Below, piece by piece: positions 23,301-31,577 of a stretch of DNA of 64,000 nucleotides. Each line of letters begins with the position of its first letter. Position 1 is the stretch's first letter. Origin of the DNA: Salinimicrobium sp963739625. GTDB taxonomy: Bacteria > Bacteroidota > Bacteroidia > Flavobacteriales > Flavobacteriaceae. The translations under genes and the position numbers were made by a program. Location: the NCBI GenBank assembly GCA_963739625.1, contig CAVUAU010000018.1:124001-188000 (forward strand), in the 5' to 3' direction. Under the pieces are notes generated by a model. The model made no database searches. It was given only the letters and a program-made list of their open reading frames with translations, and had not been told where the DNA came from.

Positions 23301-25106
23301 GTATCTGGAGGAACGGGAGCCTATACTTATTTATGGAGCAACGGCGCAACCACCCAGGACATCTCTGGTCTTGAAGCTGGGACTTATTCAGTAACTGTAA
23401 CAGATGCTAACGGATGTACAGATACTCTTTCTGGAATAGAAATAGATGAGCCCACAGAGCTTGTAGTAACTGTCCTCTTAATTACAGATGCTAGTTGTGC
23501 AGGTAGTCAGACTGGTGCTATAGATATTGGTGTTACGGGCGGAACCGCTTCTTACACTTATCTTTGGAGTAATGGTGCAACTACACAGGATCTTTCTTCA
23601 ATAGGAGCAGGAAATTACTCTGTAACAGTCACTGATGGCAATGGATGTGAAGAAGTCCTCAGCGGTATTATGGTTGACGATCCTTCTTCCCTTGAAGTTG
23701 TTGCTACTTTGGTGACTGATACCAGTTGCTTTGATGGTAATAACGGAGCTATTGATATTACTGTGACAGGTGGAACTCCATCCTATACTTATCTGTGGAG
23801 CAATGGTGCAACTACCCAGGACGTATCTGGTCTTGAGGCTGGGACTTATTCAGTAACTGTAACAGATGCTAACGGATGTACAGATACTCTTTCTGGAATA
23901 GAAATAGATGAACCGGTTCAGGTGGCTACTCCTGTTGTACAGGTTGCACCGGCAGATTGTTTTGCGGCTTCCGGTTCCTTCTCTATTTTAAATTCACCTG
24001 CAGGCTTCGAGTATAGTCTTGATGGTGGAGACTGGTTCTCTTACACCGGCACATTAACTGGTGTGGATCCAGGACCACATTCATTGGTGGTTAGAGACGC
24101 AAATGAATGTGAGTCTGCTCCATTGAATTTCGATGTGCCTCAGCCATTTGAAACTCCGGTGGCACCAACTATTTCGGCGATCCAACCTGATTGTGATACC
24201 TTAACAGGTACCATTATTGTGACTTCTGGAACCACTGGATTTATGTTCAGTATTAATGGTGGAGATTTTGTGTCCTACCCTCAAGGTGGTTTTACTGGCC
24301 TTGCACCAGATACTTATGAGGTTAGAGCAAGAAGTAATGACCTATGTATCTCCGACATCAGTACCATTATTCTCGAAGAACCAATCTGTGAAGAATTCGA
24401 TGGCTGTACGCTCGGTTACTGGAAAAACCATACTAATAGATGGTGTGGTGATTACCAAACATGTACTTCTTATGTAGAAGCTTTCTTTAACTACGAAGGA
24501 GGCTACAACGATGCTCCAAAGGAGCTTAGAGATCTAACTTTACAGGAAGTGCTAAATCTTGGTGGTGGTGGCGTTTACAATTTTGGTCGCCAATCAGTTG
24601 CTGCCTTGTTAAATGCGTGTAGTGAAGAAGTCGATTATGAACTTCCCGAAACCACAGATGTTATTGATTATGTGAGGAACAATGTTGGCACCCCTGGTGC
24701 TGCAGGTTCGTATCTTGATATGCTCAATAATGCAGGTTGTACAATGGGAGGTTCCAGAGCTACTACAGCTCCTTCTGACGATTGTGAATCTTTTGAAAAA
24801 CCTAAAGGTAAAGGCACTGGCAAAAACAAAAATGCCAAAGCTACTTCAGATGTAAGCACCTTCCCGGTTCCGTTCAAAGAAACTGTCAATGTGACCTATG
24901 ATTTCGATTATACATCAGATGTTACCATTCAGGTGTTCGATATGAGAGGTCAACACTTGAGAACCTATAAGGACAAAAAAGTCACTAAAGGTTCAGTGAC
25001 CAGGATGAACGTTGATTTTGCGCTAAAAGCCAATCAAATGTATATCCTGAAGGTGACCACAGATAGAGAAACTTTTGTCAAACAAATCGTTTCTTCTAAA
25101 AAGTAA
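20301..25106 (+). CDS. giant SprB-repeat surface adhesin with type IX secretion signal
   Basis: About 1601 residues from Met 20301; Met 20340 (MTKGVIFLIFFF) is an alternative start giving a better signal peptide. After an N-terminal cysteine-containing domain comes a degenerate SprB repeat (VSCFEGADG) and then twelve SprB repeats of about 77 residues, each with CFDG(S/N)(D/N)G, a TYLWSNGATTQ turn and AGTYSVTVTDANGC. They form three macro-repeats of four (924 bp each, starting 21150, 22074 and 22998). Two weaker repeats follow, then a cysteine-rich domain with TLGYWKNH (about 24410-24740), a lysine/glycine linker, and a C-terminal Por-secretion-type sorting domain (TFPVPFKETVNV to VKQIVSSKK). 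It should be exported by the type IX system and anchored at the surface. SprB repeats occur in gliding adhesins; its own role is inferred. Confidence 0.9.
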   Translation: MRSYTIKNLTHETMTKGVIFLIFFFSVLPVLMSQTVEVFDLPTNCKAKDLEPVSATLTDLPACIDCDEQSSWPATLTVKINNTTGSTRTSFAFWAVLETTTAEGTAEVYIYGCKGPVEPGLNNLDFGENDDNLKFYDQNGVIIPGKELIYECGSTLKLTDIVMGWTPASEGGNECPLSGSDIESKCDYLDVIQINTPVTGIVDDVVYVSCFEGADGSIFITPSGGIPPYSYEWSMEEDPAFSSDSQDLQNIGAGTYSVTITDSTTPDNCSFTIEDIVVLESDELIAVLDNSDDPSCFDGSNGAIDITVTGGTPSYTYLWSNGATTQDVSGLEAGTYSVTVTDANGCTDTLSGIEIDEPSELVAILDDSDDVSCFDDSDGSIEISVSGGTGAYTYLWSNGATTQDISGLEAGTYSVTVTDANGCTDTLSGIEIDEPTELVVTVLLITDASCAGSQTGAIDIGVTGGTASYTYLWSNGATTQDLSSIGAGNYSVTVTDGNGCEEVLSGIMVDDPSSLEVVATLVTDTSCFDGNNGAIDITVTGGTPSYTYLWSNGATTQDVSGLEAGTYSVTVTDANGCTDTLSGIEIDEPSELIAILDNPDNVSCFDGSDGAIDITVTGGTPSYTYLWSNGATTQDVSGLEAGTYSVTVTDANGCTDTLSGIEIDEPSELVAILDDSDDVSCFDGSDGSIEISVSGGTGAYTYLWSNGATTQDISGLEAGTYSVTVTDANGCTDTLSGIEIDEPTELVVTVLLITDASCAGSQTGAIDIGVTGGTASYTYLWSNGATTQDLSSIGAGNYSVTVTDGNGCEEVLSGIMVDDPSSLEVVATLVTDTSCFDGNNGAIDITVTGGTPSYTYLWSNGATTQDVSGLEAGTYSVTVTDANGCTDTLSGIEIDEPSGLIAILDNPDNVSCFDGSDGSIEISVSGGTGAYTYLWSNGATTQDVSGLEAGTYSVTVTDANGCTDTLSGIEIDEPSELVAILDDSDDVSCFDGSDGSIEISVSGGTGAYTYLWSNGATTQDISGLEAGTYSVTVTDANGCTDTLSGIEIDEPTELVVTVLLITDASCAGSQTGAIDIGVTGGTASYTYLWSNGATTQDLSSIGAGNYSVTVTDGNGCEEVLSGIMVDDPSSLEVVATLVTDTSCFDGNNGAIDITVTGGTPSYTYLWSNGATTQDVSGLEAGTYSVTVTDANGCTDTLSGIEIDEPVQVATPVVQVAPADCFAASGSFSILNSPAGFEYSLDGGDWFSYTGTLTGVDPGPHSLVVRDANECESAPLNFDVPQPFETPVAPTISAIQPDCDTLTGTIIVTSGTTGFMFSINGGDFVSYPQGGFTGLAPDTYEVRARSNDLCISDISTIILEEPICEEFDGCTLGYWKNHTNRWCGDYQTCTSYVEAFFNYEGGYNDAPKELRDLTLQEVLNLGGGGVYNFGRQSVAALLNACSEEVDYELPETTDVIDYVRNNVGTPGAAGSYLDMLNNAGCTMGGSRATTAPSDDCESFEKPKGKGTGKNKNAKATSDVSTFPVPFKETVNVTYDFDYTSDVTIQVFDMRGQHLRTYKDKKVTKGSVTRMNVDFALKANQMYILKVTTDRETFVKQIVSSKK

Positions 25107-25130
25107 ATTCTAATTAACCTCAAAAAGAGA

Positions 25131-25157
25131 AAGCAGCCGGAAACGGCTGCTTTTTTA
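25131..25157 (+). terminator. Terminator of the adhesin gene
   Basis: AGCAGCCG/CGGCTGCT stem with GAAA loop and six T. Confidence 0.92.
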
Positions 25158-25164
25158 TTTATCC

Positions 25165-25336
25165 TGAACCTTGGGCTGAATTTATTTCAGTCTTGTTTCA
25201 GCTTATTGCTTGTGGCTTATTAATTATCATACCGAACCTTGGGCTGGATTCATTTTAGGCTTGTTTCAGGGTCAGCTTCAGCCAGTCATCCTGAATTCAT
25301 TTCAGCCAGTCATCCTGAATTCATTTCAGGATCAGG
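25165..25336. repeat. REP-like repeats
   Basis: Short imperfect repeats: CCTTGGGCTGAATTTATTTCAG and CCTTGGGCTGGATTCATTTTAG (each shown in overlapping form), then two tandem CAGTCATCCTGAATTCATTT units ending CAGGATCAGGC. They can pair as hairpins and fill the space between convergent genes. Confidence 0.65.
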
Positions 25337-26479
25337 CTAATCCCTCAGGATACTCCTTGAAATAACGATCTTCTGTATCTCTGAAGTTCCCTCGTAGATC
25401 TGTGTGATCTTCGCATCCCTCATCAAGCGCTCCACGTGATATTCCTTTACATATCCGTTACCGCCATGAACCTGAACAGCCTCAACTGTAACATCCATTG
25501 CAGTTTGTGAAGCGAAAAGTTTAGCCATAGCACCTGAAAGGTCATAGTTTTCACCATTGTCCTTGTCGCAGGCGGCTTTCATTACCAGGTGGCGCGAAGC
25601 TTCGATGTTAGTGTACATATCTGCGAGTTTGAAAGCGATCGCCTGGTGATTCATGATCTCGGTACCAAACGCCTTTCTTACTTTTGAATAATCTCTTGCC
25701 AGTTCATAAGCTCCGGCTGCGATTCCCAAAGCCTGGGCAGCGATCCCGATACGTCCTCCGGAAAGTGTCTTCATCGCGAACTTAAATCCGAACCCGTCTT
25801 CTCCAATGCGATTCTCTTTTGGAACCTTCACATCGTTGAAGATCAAAGAATGTGTATCGCTTCCGCGGATTCCCAGCTTTTGCTCTTTCGGGCCTATCTC
25901 AAATCCCTTCCATCCTTTTTCAACGATAAAGGCATTGATACCTTTGTGTTTTTTCTCAGGATGCGTCTGTGCGATCACAAGATAAAAATCTGCAGTGCTT
26001 CCGTTGGTGATCCAGTTTTTGGTTCCGTTCAGCACATAGTGATCGTCTTTTTCGATCGCCGTGGTCTTTTGAGAAGTCGCGTCACTTCCTGCTTCAGGTT
26101 CCGAAAGGCAGAAAGCCCCGATAGATTCTCCCGTAGCAAGTTTGGTGAGATATTTCTGTTTTTGCTCTTCATTTCCGAATTTTTCAAGCCCCCAGCACAC
26201 GAGTGAGTTGTTAACGGACATCACCACAGAAGCCGATGCATCGATCTTTGAGATCTCTTCCATCGCCAGCACGTAAGACACGGTATCCATGCCGCCGCCG
26301 CCATACTCCGGGGAGACCATCATTCCAAGGAAACCCAGTTCCCCCATTTTCTTGATCTGCTCCTTCGGAAATTCCTGTTTTTCGTCTCTTTCTATTACGC
26401 CGGGCAGCAATTCGCTCTTTGCAAAATCACGGGCCGCGTCGCGTATCATTAAGTGCTCTTCAGTTAGCTTGAAATCCAT
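25337..26479 (-). CDS. acyl-CoA dehydrogenase
   Basis: This 380-residue flavoenzyme oxidises acyl-CoA to the trans-2-enoyl-CoA, passing electrons to ETF, in fatty-acid or branched-chain amino-acid breakdown. The family signatures are clear: CLSEPEAGSDA (FAD/substrate loop, about residues 124-134), the FAD-binding WITNGSTAD, and the C-terminal QVHGGNGYVKEYHVERLMRD. The catalytic base is the glutamate in QIYEGTSEIQ (about residue 364). Length is standard. Its best match by eye is the short-chain (butyryl-CoA) group. It is divergent from anmK and read alone. Confidence 0.93.
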   Translation of the reverse strand: MDFKLTEEHLMIRDAARDFAKSELLPGVIERDEKQEFPKEQIKKMGELGFLGMMVSPEYGGGGMDTVSYVLAMEEISKIDASASVVMSVNNSLVCWGLEKFGNEEQKQKYLTKLATGESIGAFCLSEPEAGSDATSQKTTAIEKDDHYVLNGTKNWITNGSTADFYLVIAQTHPEKKHKGINAFIVEKGWKGFEIGPKEQKLGIRGSDTHSLIFNDVKVPKENRIGEDGFGFKFAMKTLSGGRIGIAAQALGIAAGAYELARDYSKVRKAFGTEIMNHQAIAFKLADMYTNIEASRHLVMKAACDKDNGENYDLSGAMAKLFASQTAMDVTVEAVQVHGGNGYVKEYHVERLMRDAKITQIYEGTSEIQKIVISRSILRD

Positions 26480-26550
26480 TCAGTATTGCTTTAAAAATTT
26501 TGAATTTTCGTGCCCAAAGATACCTTTTTACAGGCATTTTTTCAATTAAG

Positions 26551-27635
26551 ATGGCTATTTTTACGGCTGTGAAGCAAAATAACTATAACGTTGTAGGTGT
26601 TATGTCGGGGACATCTCTTGATGGCATCGATCTGGCACAAATCAATTTCACAAAAAAGGACGGCTGGAGCTACAAAATTCTTGCCGCCGAAACAATTCCT
26701 TATTCTGCAGAATGGGAGGAAAGACTCTCAAAATCCGCATTTTTGGAACCTCAGGAATTGCAGTCTTTAAATGAAGAGTATACTAATCTCTTAGCTGAAG
26801 TCATCCTTTCTTTTCTTCGGAAGCATCAGTTGAAAGAACTCCACGCGGTATGTAGCCACGGGCATACGGTCAAACACGAACCCGAAAACCGCTATACCTT
26901 ACAAATTGGCAACCTTCCGAAGTTAGCCAAAAAAATAGGGCAGCAGGTGGTATGCGATTTTAGAGTGCAGGACGTGGAAATGGGCGGCCAGGGTGCACCT
27001 TTGGTGCCAATTGGTGATGAGCTGCTTTTCTCAGAATACGATTACTGCCTTAACCTGGGCGGCTTCGCTAATATTTCCACTCAAAAAGATGGTCATCGCA
27101 TCGCCTATGATATTTGCGCGGTGAATACGGTCCTTAATTTCCTGGCCAACAAGCTGGGGAAACCTTTTGATCGCAACGGGGAGATCGCTGCTTCAGGAAA
27201 ACTAAATTCTGAACTTCTGGAAAAGCTGAATTATTTGCCATTTTACAGCCTGCAGCCACCAAAGTCTTTGGGAATAGAGTGGGTAAACAAGCAAATTTTT
27301 CCCCTTTTTGACACCTCAGTTCCTGTTGAAGATCTTTTGCACACTTATATCGGTCCATGTCGCAATTCAAATTGCTTCGGAATTAAAAGGAACTTCCGAA
27401 GCAAAGGCGCTGCTTACCGGCGGCGGGACTTTCAATAGCTTTTTGATCGACGGAGATCAGGAAAAGAACGGCTGTTGAGCTTGTTATTCCTTCCGCAGAA
27501 GTGATAAATTATAAAGAAGCCCTCATTTTTGGATTTTTGGGAGTGCTAAAATTGCGCGGAGAGATCAACGTCTTGAGTTCGGTAACCGGTGCCGAAAAAG
27601 ATCATTCTTCGGGAGTTATTTTTAAACCTGATTGA
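26551..27635 (+). pseudogene. anmK: anhydro-N-acetylmuramic acid kinase, two frameshifts
   Basis: AnmK phosphorylates 1,6-anhydro-MurNAc to MurNAc-6-phosphate in peptidoglycan recycling. The N-terminal ATP loop GVMSGTSLDGIDLA and VCDFRVQDVEMGGQGAPLVP are intact. At 27355-27356 an extra C shifts the frame (HTYIG to HVAIQIASELKG), and at 27470-27471 an extra G shifts it again (KN to AVELVIPSAEVINYKEALIFG). With both removed the frame is 360 residues and ends at 27635 with a normal C-terminus, including the LTGGGTFNSFLI motif. Conservation after each break suggests sequence error or very recent loss. The start is taken at Met 26551; the frame is open 51 bases upstream. Confidence 0.88.
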
Positions 27636-27663
27636 AATCAAGTTTTTAGGATTATTAGTTTTT

Positions 27664-27671
27664 TATATTTG
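27664..27671 (+). promoter_or_regulatory. -7 element of the amino-acid dehydrogenase gene
   Basis: TATATTTG followed by CATC, 20 bases before the ATG. The upstream element is weak (a run of T at 27643-27647). Confidence 0.6.
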
Positions 27672-27691
27672 CATCAATTTTAAATAATATT

Positions 27692-28918
27692 ATGAAAGAT
27701 TTATTGAATAAATACCAAAATAAAGCCCCTGAAATTGTTTTTAACTGGAAAGATCCTGAAACCGAAGCCGAAGGCTGGACAGTGATCAATTCCTTGCGAG
27801 GTGGTGCTGCCGGTGGTGGTACCCGCATGAGAAAAGGCCTTGATATGAATGAGGTGCTTTCTTTGGCAAAGACAATGGAGGTAAAATTTACCGTTTCGGG
27901 CCCTGCCATTGGCGGTGCAAAATCGGGGATCAACTTTGATCCTAACGATCCTCGCAAAAAGGGCGTTTTGGAGCGTTGGTATAAAGCCGTTTCTCCGCTT
28001 TTGAAAAGTTACTACGGAACGGGTGGTGACCTTAACGTTGATGAGATCCACGAGGTAATTCCAATTACTGAAGATTCAGGAGTATGGCATCCGCAGGAAG
28101 GGGTTTTCAACGGGCACTTCAAACCTACCGAAGCTGATAAGATCAACCGCATTGGCCAGCTGCGCCAGGGAGTGATCAAGGTGCTTGAAAACAGCAAATT
28201 TTCACCCGATGTTAGCCGCAAGTATACCGTTGCCGACATGATCACCGGATACGGGGTGGCCGAGGCAGTAAGACATTACTATGAAATTTACGGCGGGGAC
28301 GTGAAAGGAAAACGTGCGATTGTTCAGGGCTTTGGAAATGTTGGTTCTGCAGCCGCTTATTATCTGGCTCAAATGGGAGCTAAAGTTGTTGGTATTATTG
28401 ACCGCGACGGCGGACTTATCAATGAGAACGGATTCTCTTTTGAAGAGATCAAAGACCTTTTCCTTAACAAGAAAGGCAATACCCTCGTAAGCGATAAAAT
28501 GATTCCTTTTGCTGAAATGAATGAGAAGATCTGGGGCCTCGAAGCCGAAATTTTTGCGCCTTGTGCCGCTTCCCGTTTGATTACAAAAGAGCAGATCAGC
28601 AAAATGATCGATACCAAACTGGAGGTAATTTCCTGTGGTGCCAACGTTCCTTTCGCCGATAAAGAGATCTTCTTCGGTCCAATTATGGAATACACCGATG
28701 AACGTGTAAGCCTCATTCCCGACTTTATCTCTAACTGCGGAATGGCGCGTGTTTTTGCATATTTCATGGAAAGAAGGGTTCAAATGACCGATGAAGCTAT
28801 ATTCAACGATACTTCTATGGTCATCAAAAAGGCAATTGAGGATACTCATCAACATAACAGCAGTAAAACTAACATCAGCCGCACAGCTTTTGAGATTGCT
28901 CTTAAGAAGCTGGTTTAA
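27692..28918 (+). CDS. Glu/Leu/Phe/Val family amino-acid dehydrogenase
   Basis: The 408-residue enzyme reversibly deaminates an amino acid to the 2-oxo acid with NAD(P). The N-terminal domain holds GGAAGGGTRM and the catalytic-lysine motif GPAIGGAKSGI (about residues 70-80). The Rossmann domain begins at about 205 with the nucleotide loop GFGNVGSAAA, followed by IDRDGG. The C-terminal segment VISCGANVPF and NCGMARVF are typical. Which amino acid is used cannot be told by eye. It is followed after 9 bases by nhaD and probably shares its transcript. Confidence 0.9.
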   Translation: MKDLLNKYQNKAPEIVFNWKDPETEAEGWTVINSLRGGAAGGGTRMRKGLDMNEVLSLAKTMEVKFTVSGPAIGGAKSGINFDPNDPRKKGVLERWYKAVSPLLKSYYGTGGDLNVDEIHEVIPITEDSGVWHPQEGVFNGHFKPTEADKINRIGQLRQGVIKVLENSKFSPDVSRKYTVADMITGYGVAEAVRHYYEIYGGDVKGKRAIVQGFGNVGSAAAYYLAQMGAKVVGIIDRDGGLINENGFSFEEIKDLFLNKKGNTLVSDKMIPFAEMNEKIWGLEAEIFAPCAASRLITKEQISKMIDTKLEVISCGANVPFADKEIFFGPIMEYTDERVSLIPDFISNCGMARVFAYFMERRVQMTDEAIFNDTSMVIKKAIEDTHQHNSSKTNISRTAFEIALKKLV

Positions 28919-28927
28919 TGTCAACCC

Positions 28928-30307
28928 ATGATCACCATTATATTAGCCACCTTTGTTATAGGATACCTGGCGATCACCCTCGAACATCCTTTGCAGCTTG
29001 ATAAAGCTGTTTCAGCTCTTTTGATGGCCACACTTATGTGGGCACTTATTTCTTTCGGTTTTAACGAAGGTTGGCTTTCTATAGTCAATTATCATGGAGA
29101 GGTTTTTAATATAAATGAAGGCAATGCGGCCGAAGCAGCCCTTGGTTTTAAGAACAACCTCATGCACCACTTTAGTTCGGTAAGTGAGATCCTTTTCTTT
29201 CTTATTGGTGCCATGACAATTGTGGAGATCATTGACCTTCACCACGGTTTTTCTATTATCAAGAAATCCATTACTACCACGAATAAGGTAAAACTGCTAT
29301 GGACGCTGGGGATCGTGGGATTCATACTTTCGGCTATTATTGATAACCTTACGGCCACGATCATCCTGGTTACCCTCCTGCGAAAGCTGGTTCCAAAAAG
29401 GGATTACAGGGTGTGGTTTGCGGCACTTATTGTCATTGCCGCCAATGCCGGCGGGGCCTGGTCCCCAATTGGTGACGTGACCACTACCATGTTGTGGATC
29501 AACAATAAGGTGACTGCCGCAGGTCTTGCTGAACATGTTATTCTTCCGGCCATCTTGTGTTTCGTAGTTCCGTTCTTTATTGCCTCCAGGATGAAAGCCT
29601 TTAAAGGGGAAACTGTGCTTAAAAGAACCAATCTTGTTGATGCCGAATCACAGCGCCTGCTAAGCAGCAAAAAAATGCTTTACACAGGACTGGGAGCTAT
29701 TCTTTTCGTCCCGATTTTTAAGGCTGTGACCGGGCTTCCTCCTTATGTAGGAATGCTCTTTAGCCTTGGGATAGTATGGCTGGTTTCAGAATATGTAAAG
29801 CCTGTGAAGAACTTGAGTCACAATGAGAAATATCTTTATTCTACTCATAAAGCACTCTCAAATATTGAATTTTCGAGTATCCTTTTCTTTTTAGGGATAT
29901 TACTCGCCGTTGCAGGGCTTGAAACACTTGTTTTTGGTGCTATAGACGGGGAGAGAGTTGGAACTTTGTTCTACGCTGCAAATTCTCTTTCTAATTCTAT
30001 TCCCAGCATGAATACAGTGGTATTGATCCTGGGAGGATTGTCATCTGTCATTGATAACGTACCACTCGTAGCCGCTTCTATGGCGATGTTCGACTTCCCT
30101 ATGGATGACAAAATCTGGCATTTTATAGCCTATAGCGCCGGGACAGGAGGAAGCTTGCTTATCATTGGTTCGGCGGCAGGTGTGGCTGCAATGGGAATGG
30201 AAAAGATCGACTTTATGTGGTATCTTAAAAACATTGCTCCGCTCGCGCTCTTCGGATTTTTGGCAGGTGCTTTAAGCTTTATTCTAACCAAGCTTTTGTT
30301 CTATTAA
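28928..30307 (+). CDS. nhaD: NhaD-type sodium/proton antiporter
   Basis: A 459-residue inner-membrane protein with about twelve hydrophobic segments that should expel sodium in exchange for protons. Recognisable NhaD sequences are SAIIDNLTATIILVTLLRKL, NAGGAWSPIGDVTTTMLW and LSSVIDNVPLVAASMAMF; the paired NxT and asparagine/aspartate motifs in the two repeats are ion-path residues. It fits a sodium-exposed organism. It starts 9 bases after the dehydrogenase stop. Confidence 0.93.
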   Translation: MITIILATFVIGYLAITLEHPLQLDKAVSALLMATLMWALISFGFNEGWLSIVNYHGEVFNINEGNAAEAALGFKNNLMHHFSSVSEILFFLIGAMTIVEIIDLHHGFSIIKKSITTTNKVKLLWTLGIVGFILSAIIDNLTATIILVTLLRKLVPKRDYRVWFAALIVIAANAGGAWSPIGDVTTTMLWINNKVTAAGLAEHVILPAILCFVVPFFIASRMKAFKGETVLKRTNLVDAESQRLLSSKKMLYTGLGAILFVPIFKAVTGLPPYVGMLFSLGIVWLVSEYVKPVKNLSHNEKYLYSTHKALSNIEFSSILFFLGILLAVAGLETLVFGAIDGERVGTLFYAANSLSNSIPSMNTVVLILGGLSSVIDNVPLVAASMAMFDFPMDDKIWHFIAYSAGTGGSLLIIGSAAGVAAMGMEKIDFMWYLKNIAPLALFGFLAGALSFILTKLLFY

Positions 30308-30344
30308 AAATCCCGGCAGTTTATATTATTCCTGAAAATTTAGG

Positions 30345-30374
30345 TTGCAGGACTCCAAAGCCTGACTATCTTTA
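30345..30374 (+). promoter_or_regulatory. promoter of the exbB operon
   Basis: TTG at 30345, 19-base spacer, TATCTTTA at 30367-30374, which differs from the consensus only in the last base. Confidence 0.65.
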
Positions 30375-30421
30375 CAATTAAATTTACATTCTCACGTTAC
30401 ATAACAAACTAAATTCTACAC

Positions 30422-31123
30422 ATGCTATACTTTTTTCAGGAAGATGGTCTTGCCCAGGCAGCGCAGCAGGCAGAACCCGTAGTTGAAGAAAAAACCCTGT
30501 CTTTAATGGATCTTTTTTTAAGCGGTGGCATAGGTGGCCAGATCATTATTGCCATTCTTTTTGTCCTCCTTTTTGCTGCGGTGTATATTTATTTTGAACG
30601 CCTTTTCGCGATTAAAGCTGCTTCAGAAACTGATAGCAACTTTATGCATCAGATCAAGGACAGCGTCGTTACCGGTAACATTGAATCTGCAAGGATGAGA
30701 TGTGCGCAGGCAAATTCGCCGGTGGCACGACTCACTGCAAAAGGTCTTGACAGGATTGGTAGCCCGCTCGAGGACATCAATACGGCTATTGAGAACGCCG
30801 GTCGCCTGGAAGTCTATAAGCTTGAGAAGAATGTAAGTATTTTAGCGACTATCGCAGGTGCCGCACCTATGATCGGGTTCCTTGGGACTGTAATAGGGAT
30901 GGTGATTGCCTTTCATGAACTGGCAACCAGCAGTGGCCAGGCCGAAATGGGGGCCCTTGCCGAAGGTATTTACACTGCCATGACTACCACAGTAGCCGGT
31001 CTAATTGTTGGTATTATCGCCTACATCGGGTATAACCATCTTGTGGTAAAGACAGATAAAGTGGTGCATCAAATGGAGGCCACAGCGGTCGATTTCCTTG
31101 ACCTTCTAAACGAACCTGCATAA
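30422..31123 (+). CDS. exbB: ExbB/TolQ/MotA-family proton channel
   Basis: The 233-residue inner-membrane protein has three transmembrane segments (about 38-60, 135-160 and 178-200) and a cytoplasmic loop between the first two. The second and third hold the conserved channel sequence (IAGAAPMIGFLGTVIGMVIAFHELA; AEGIYTAMTTTVAGLIVGI, each only partly quoted). With the next two genes it forms a proton-driven energiser for TonB-dependent outer-membrane transport, which suits the SusC receptors in the window. It is the first gene of a four-gene run. Confidence 0.93.
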   Translation: MLYFFQEDGLAQAAQQAEPVVEEKTLSLMDLFLSGGIGGQIIIAILFVLLFAAVYIYFERLFAIKAASETDSNFMHQIKDSVVTGNIESARMRCAQANSPVARLTAKGLDRIGSPLEDINTAIENAGRLEVYKLEKNVSILATIAGAAPMIGFLGTVIGMVIAFHELATSSGQAEMGALAEGIYTAMTTTVAGLIVGIIAYIGYNHLVVKTDKVVHQMEATAVDFLDLLNEPA

Positions 31124-31124
31124 T

Positions 31125-31517
31125 ATGAACTTAAGAGGCAGAAATAAAATCAGTCCCGAGTTCAGCATGAGTTCCATGACCGATGTTGTATTTCTTTTGT
31201 TGATCTTTTTTATGCTAACTTCTCCGGCAATTACTCCGGAAGCGCTTGATCTCATCCTTCCGAAGGCGAAGGGGAAGACCACGACAAAACAGAACATTTC
31301 TGTGAGTATAACCAAAGACCTGCAAATCTATATCAACAAGGAAAGGGTAAGCAATACTGCCCTGGAACAAAGGCTGAAAGAAGAGCTTTCTGGAGTTGAA
31401 GATCCCACTATCATTCTTCGTGCAGAAGAGGGTGTACCTATTGAAAAAGCGGTTGATGTCATGGACATCGCCAACCGGAACCGCTACAAGATCGTCCTGG
31501 CTGTAAAGCCTGAGTAA
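31125..31517 (+). CDS. exbD: ExbD/TolR-family biopolymer transport protein
   Basis: A 130-residue protein with one transmembrane segment (about 20-38, MTDVVFLLLIFFMLTS) that contains the essential membrane aspartate (Asp20 region), and a periplasmic domain ending in a short beta-strand (VDVMDIANRNRYKIVLAV). Start codon is one base after the exbB stop. A small hairpin lies between it and the next gene (31521-31545). Confidence 0.93.
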   Translation: MNLRGRNKISPEFSMSSMTDVVFLLLIFFMLTSPAITPEALDLILPKAKGKTTTKQNISVSITKDLQIYINKERVSNTALEQRLKEELSGVEDPTIILRAEEGVPIEKAVDVMDIANRNRYKIVLAVKPE

Positions 31518-31577
31518 TTTTTTCCACTTTTAAGAAGTGGAACCATATTTGATCAAGAAATCCTATAAAACATTACG

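Noticed and set aside
21150..23921. Assembly duplication as the only reason for the 924-bp repeats
   Set aside because: The copies differ at several codons (CFDDSD against CFDGSD, mixed A/B module), so they are not plain copies; copy number still needs long reads.
28202..28924. 240-residue minus-strand frame opposite the amino-acid dehydrogenase
   Set aside because: It is the antisense shadow of a strongly conserved gene.
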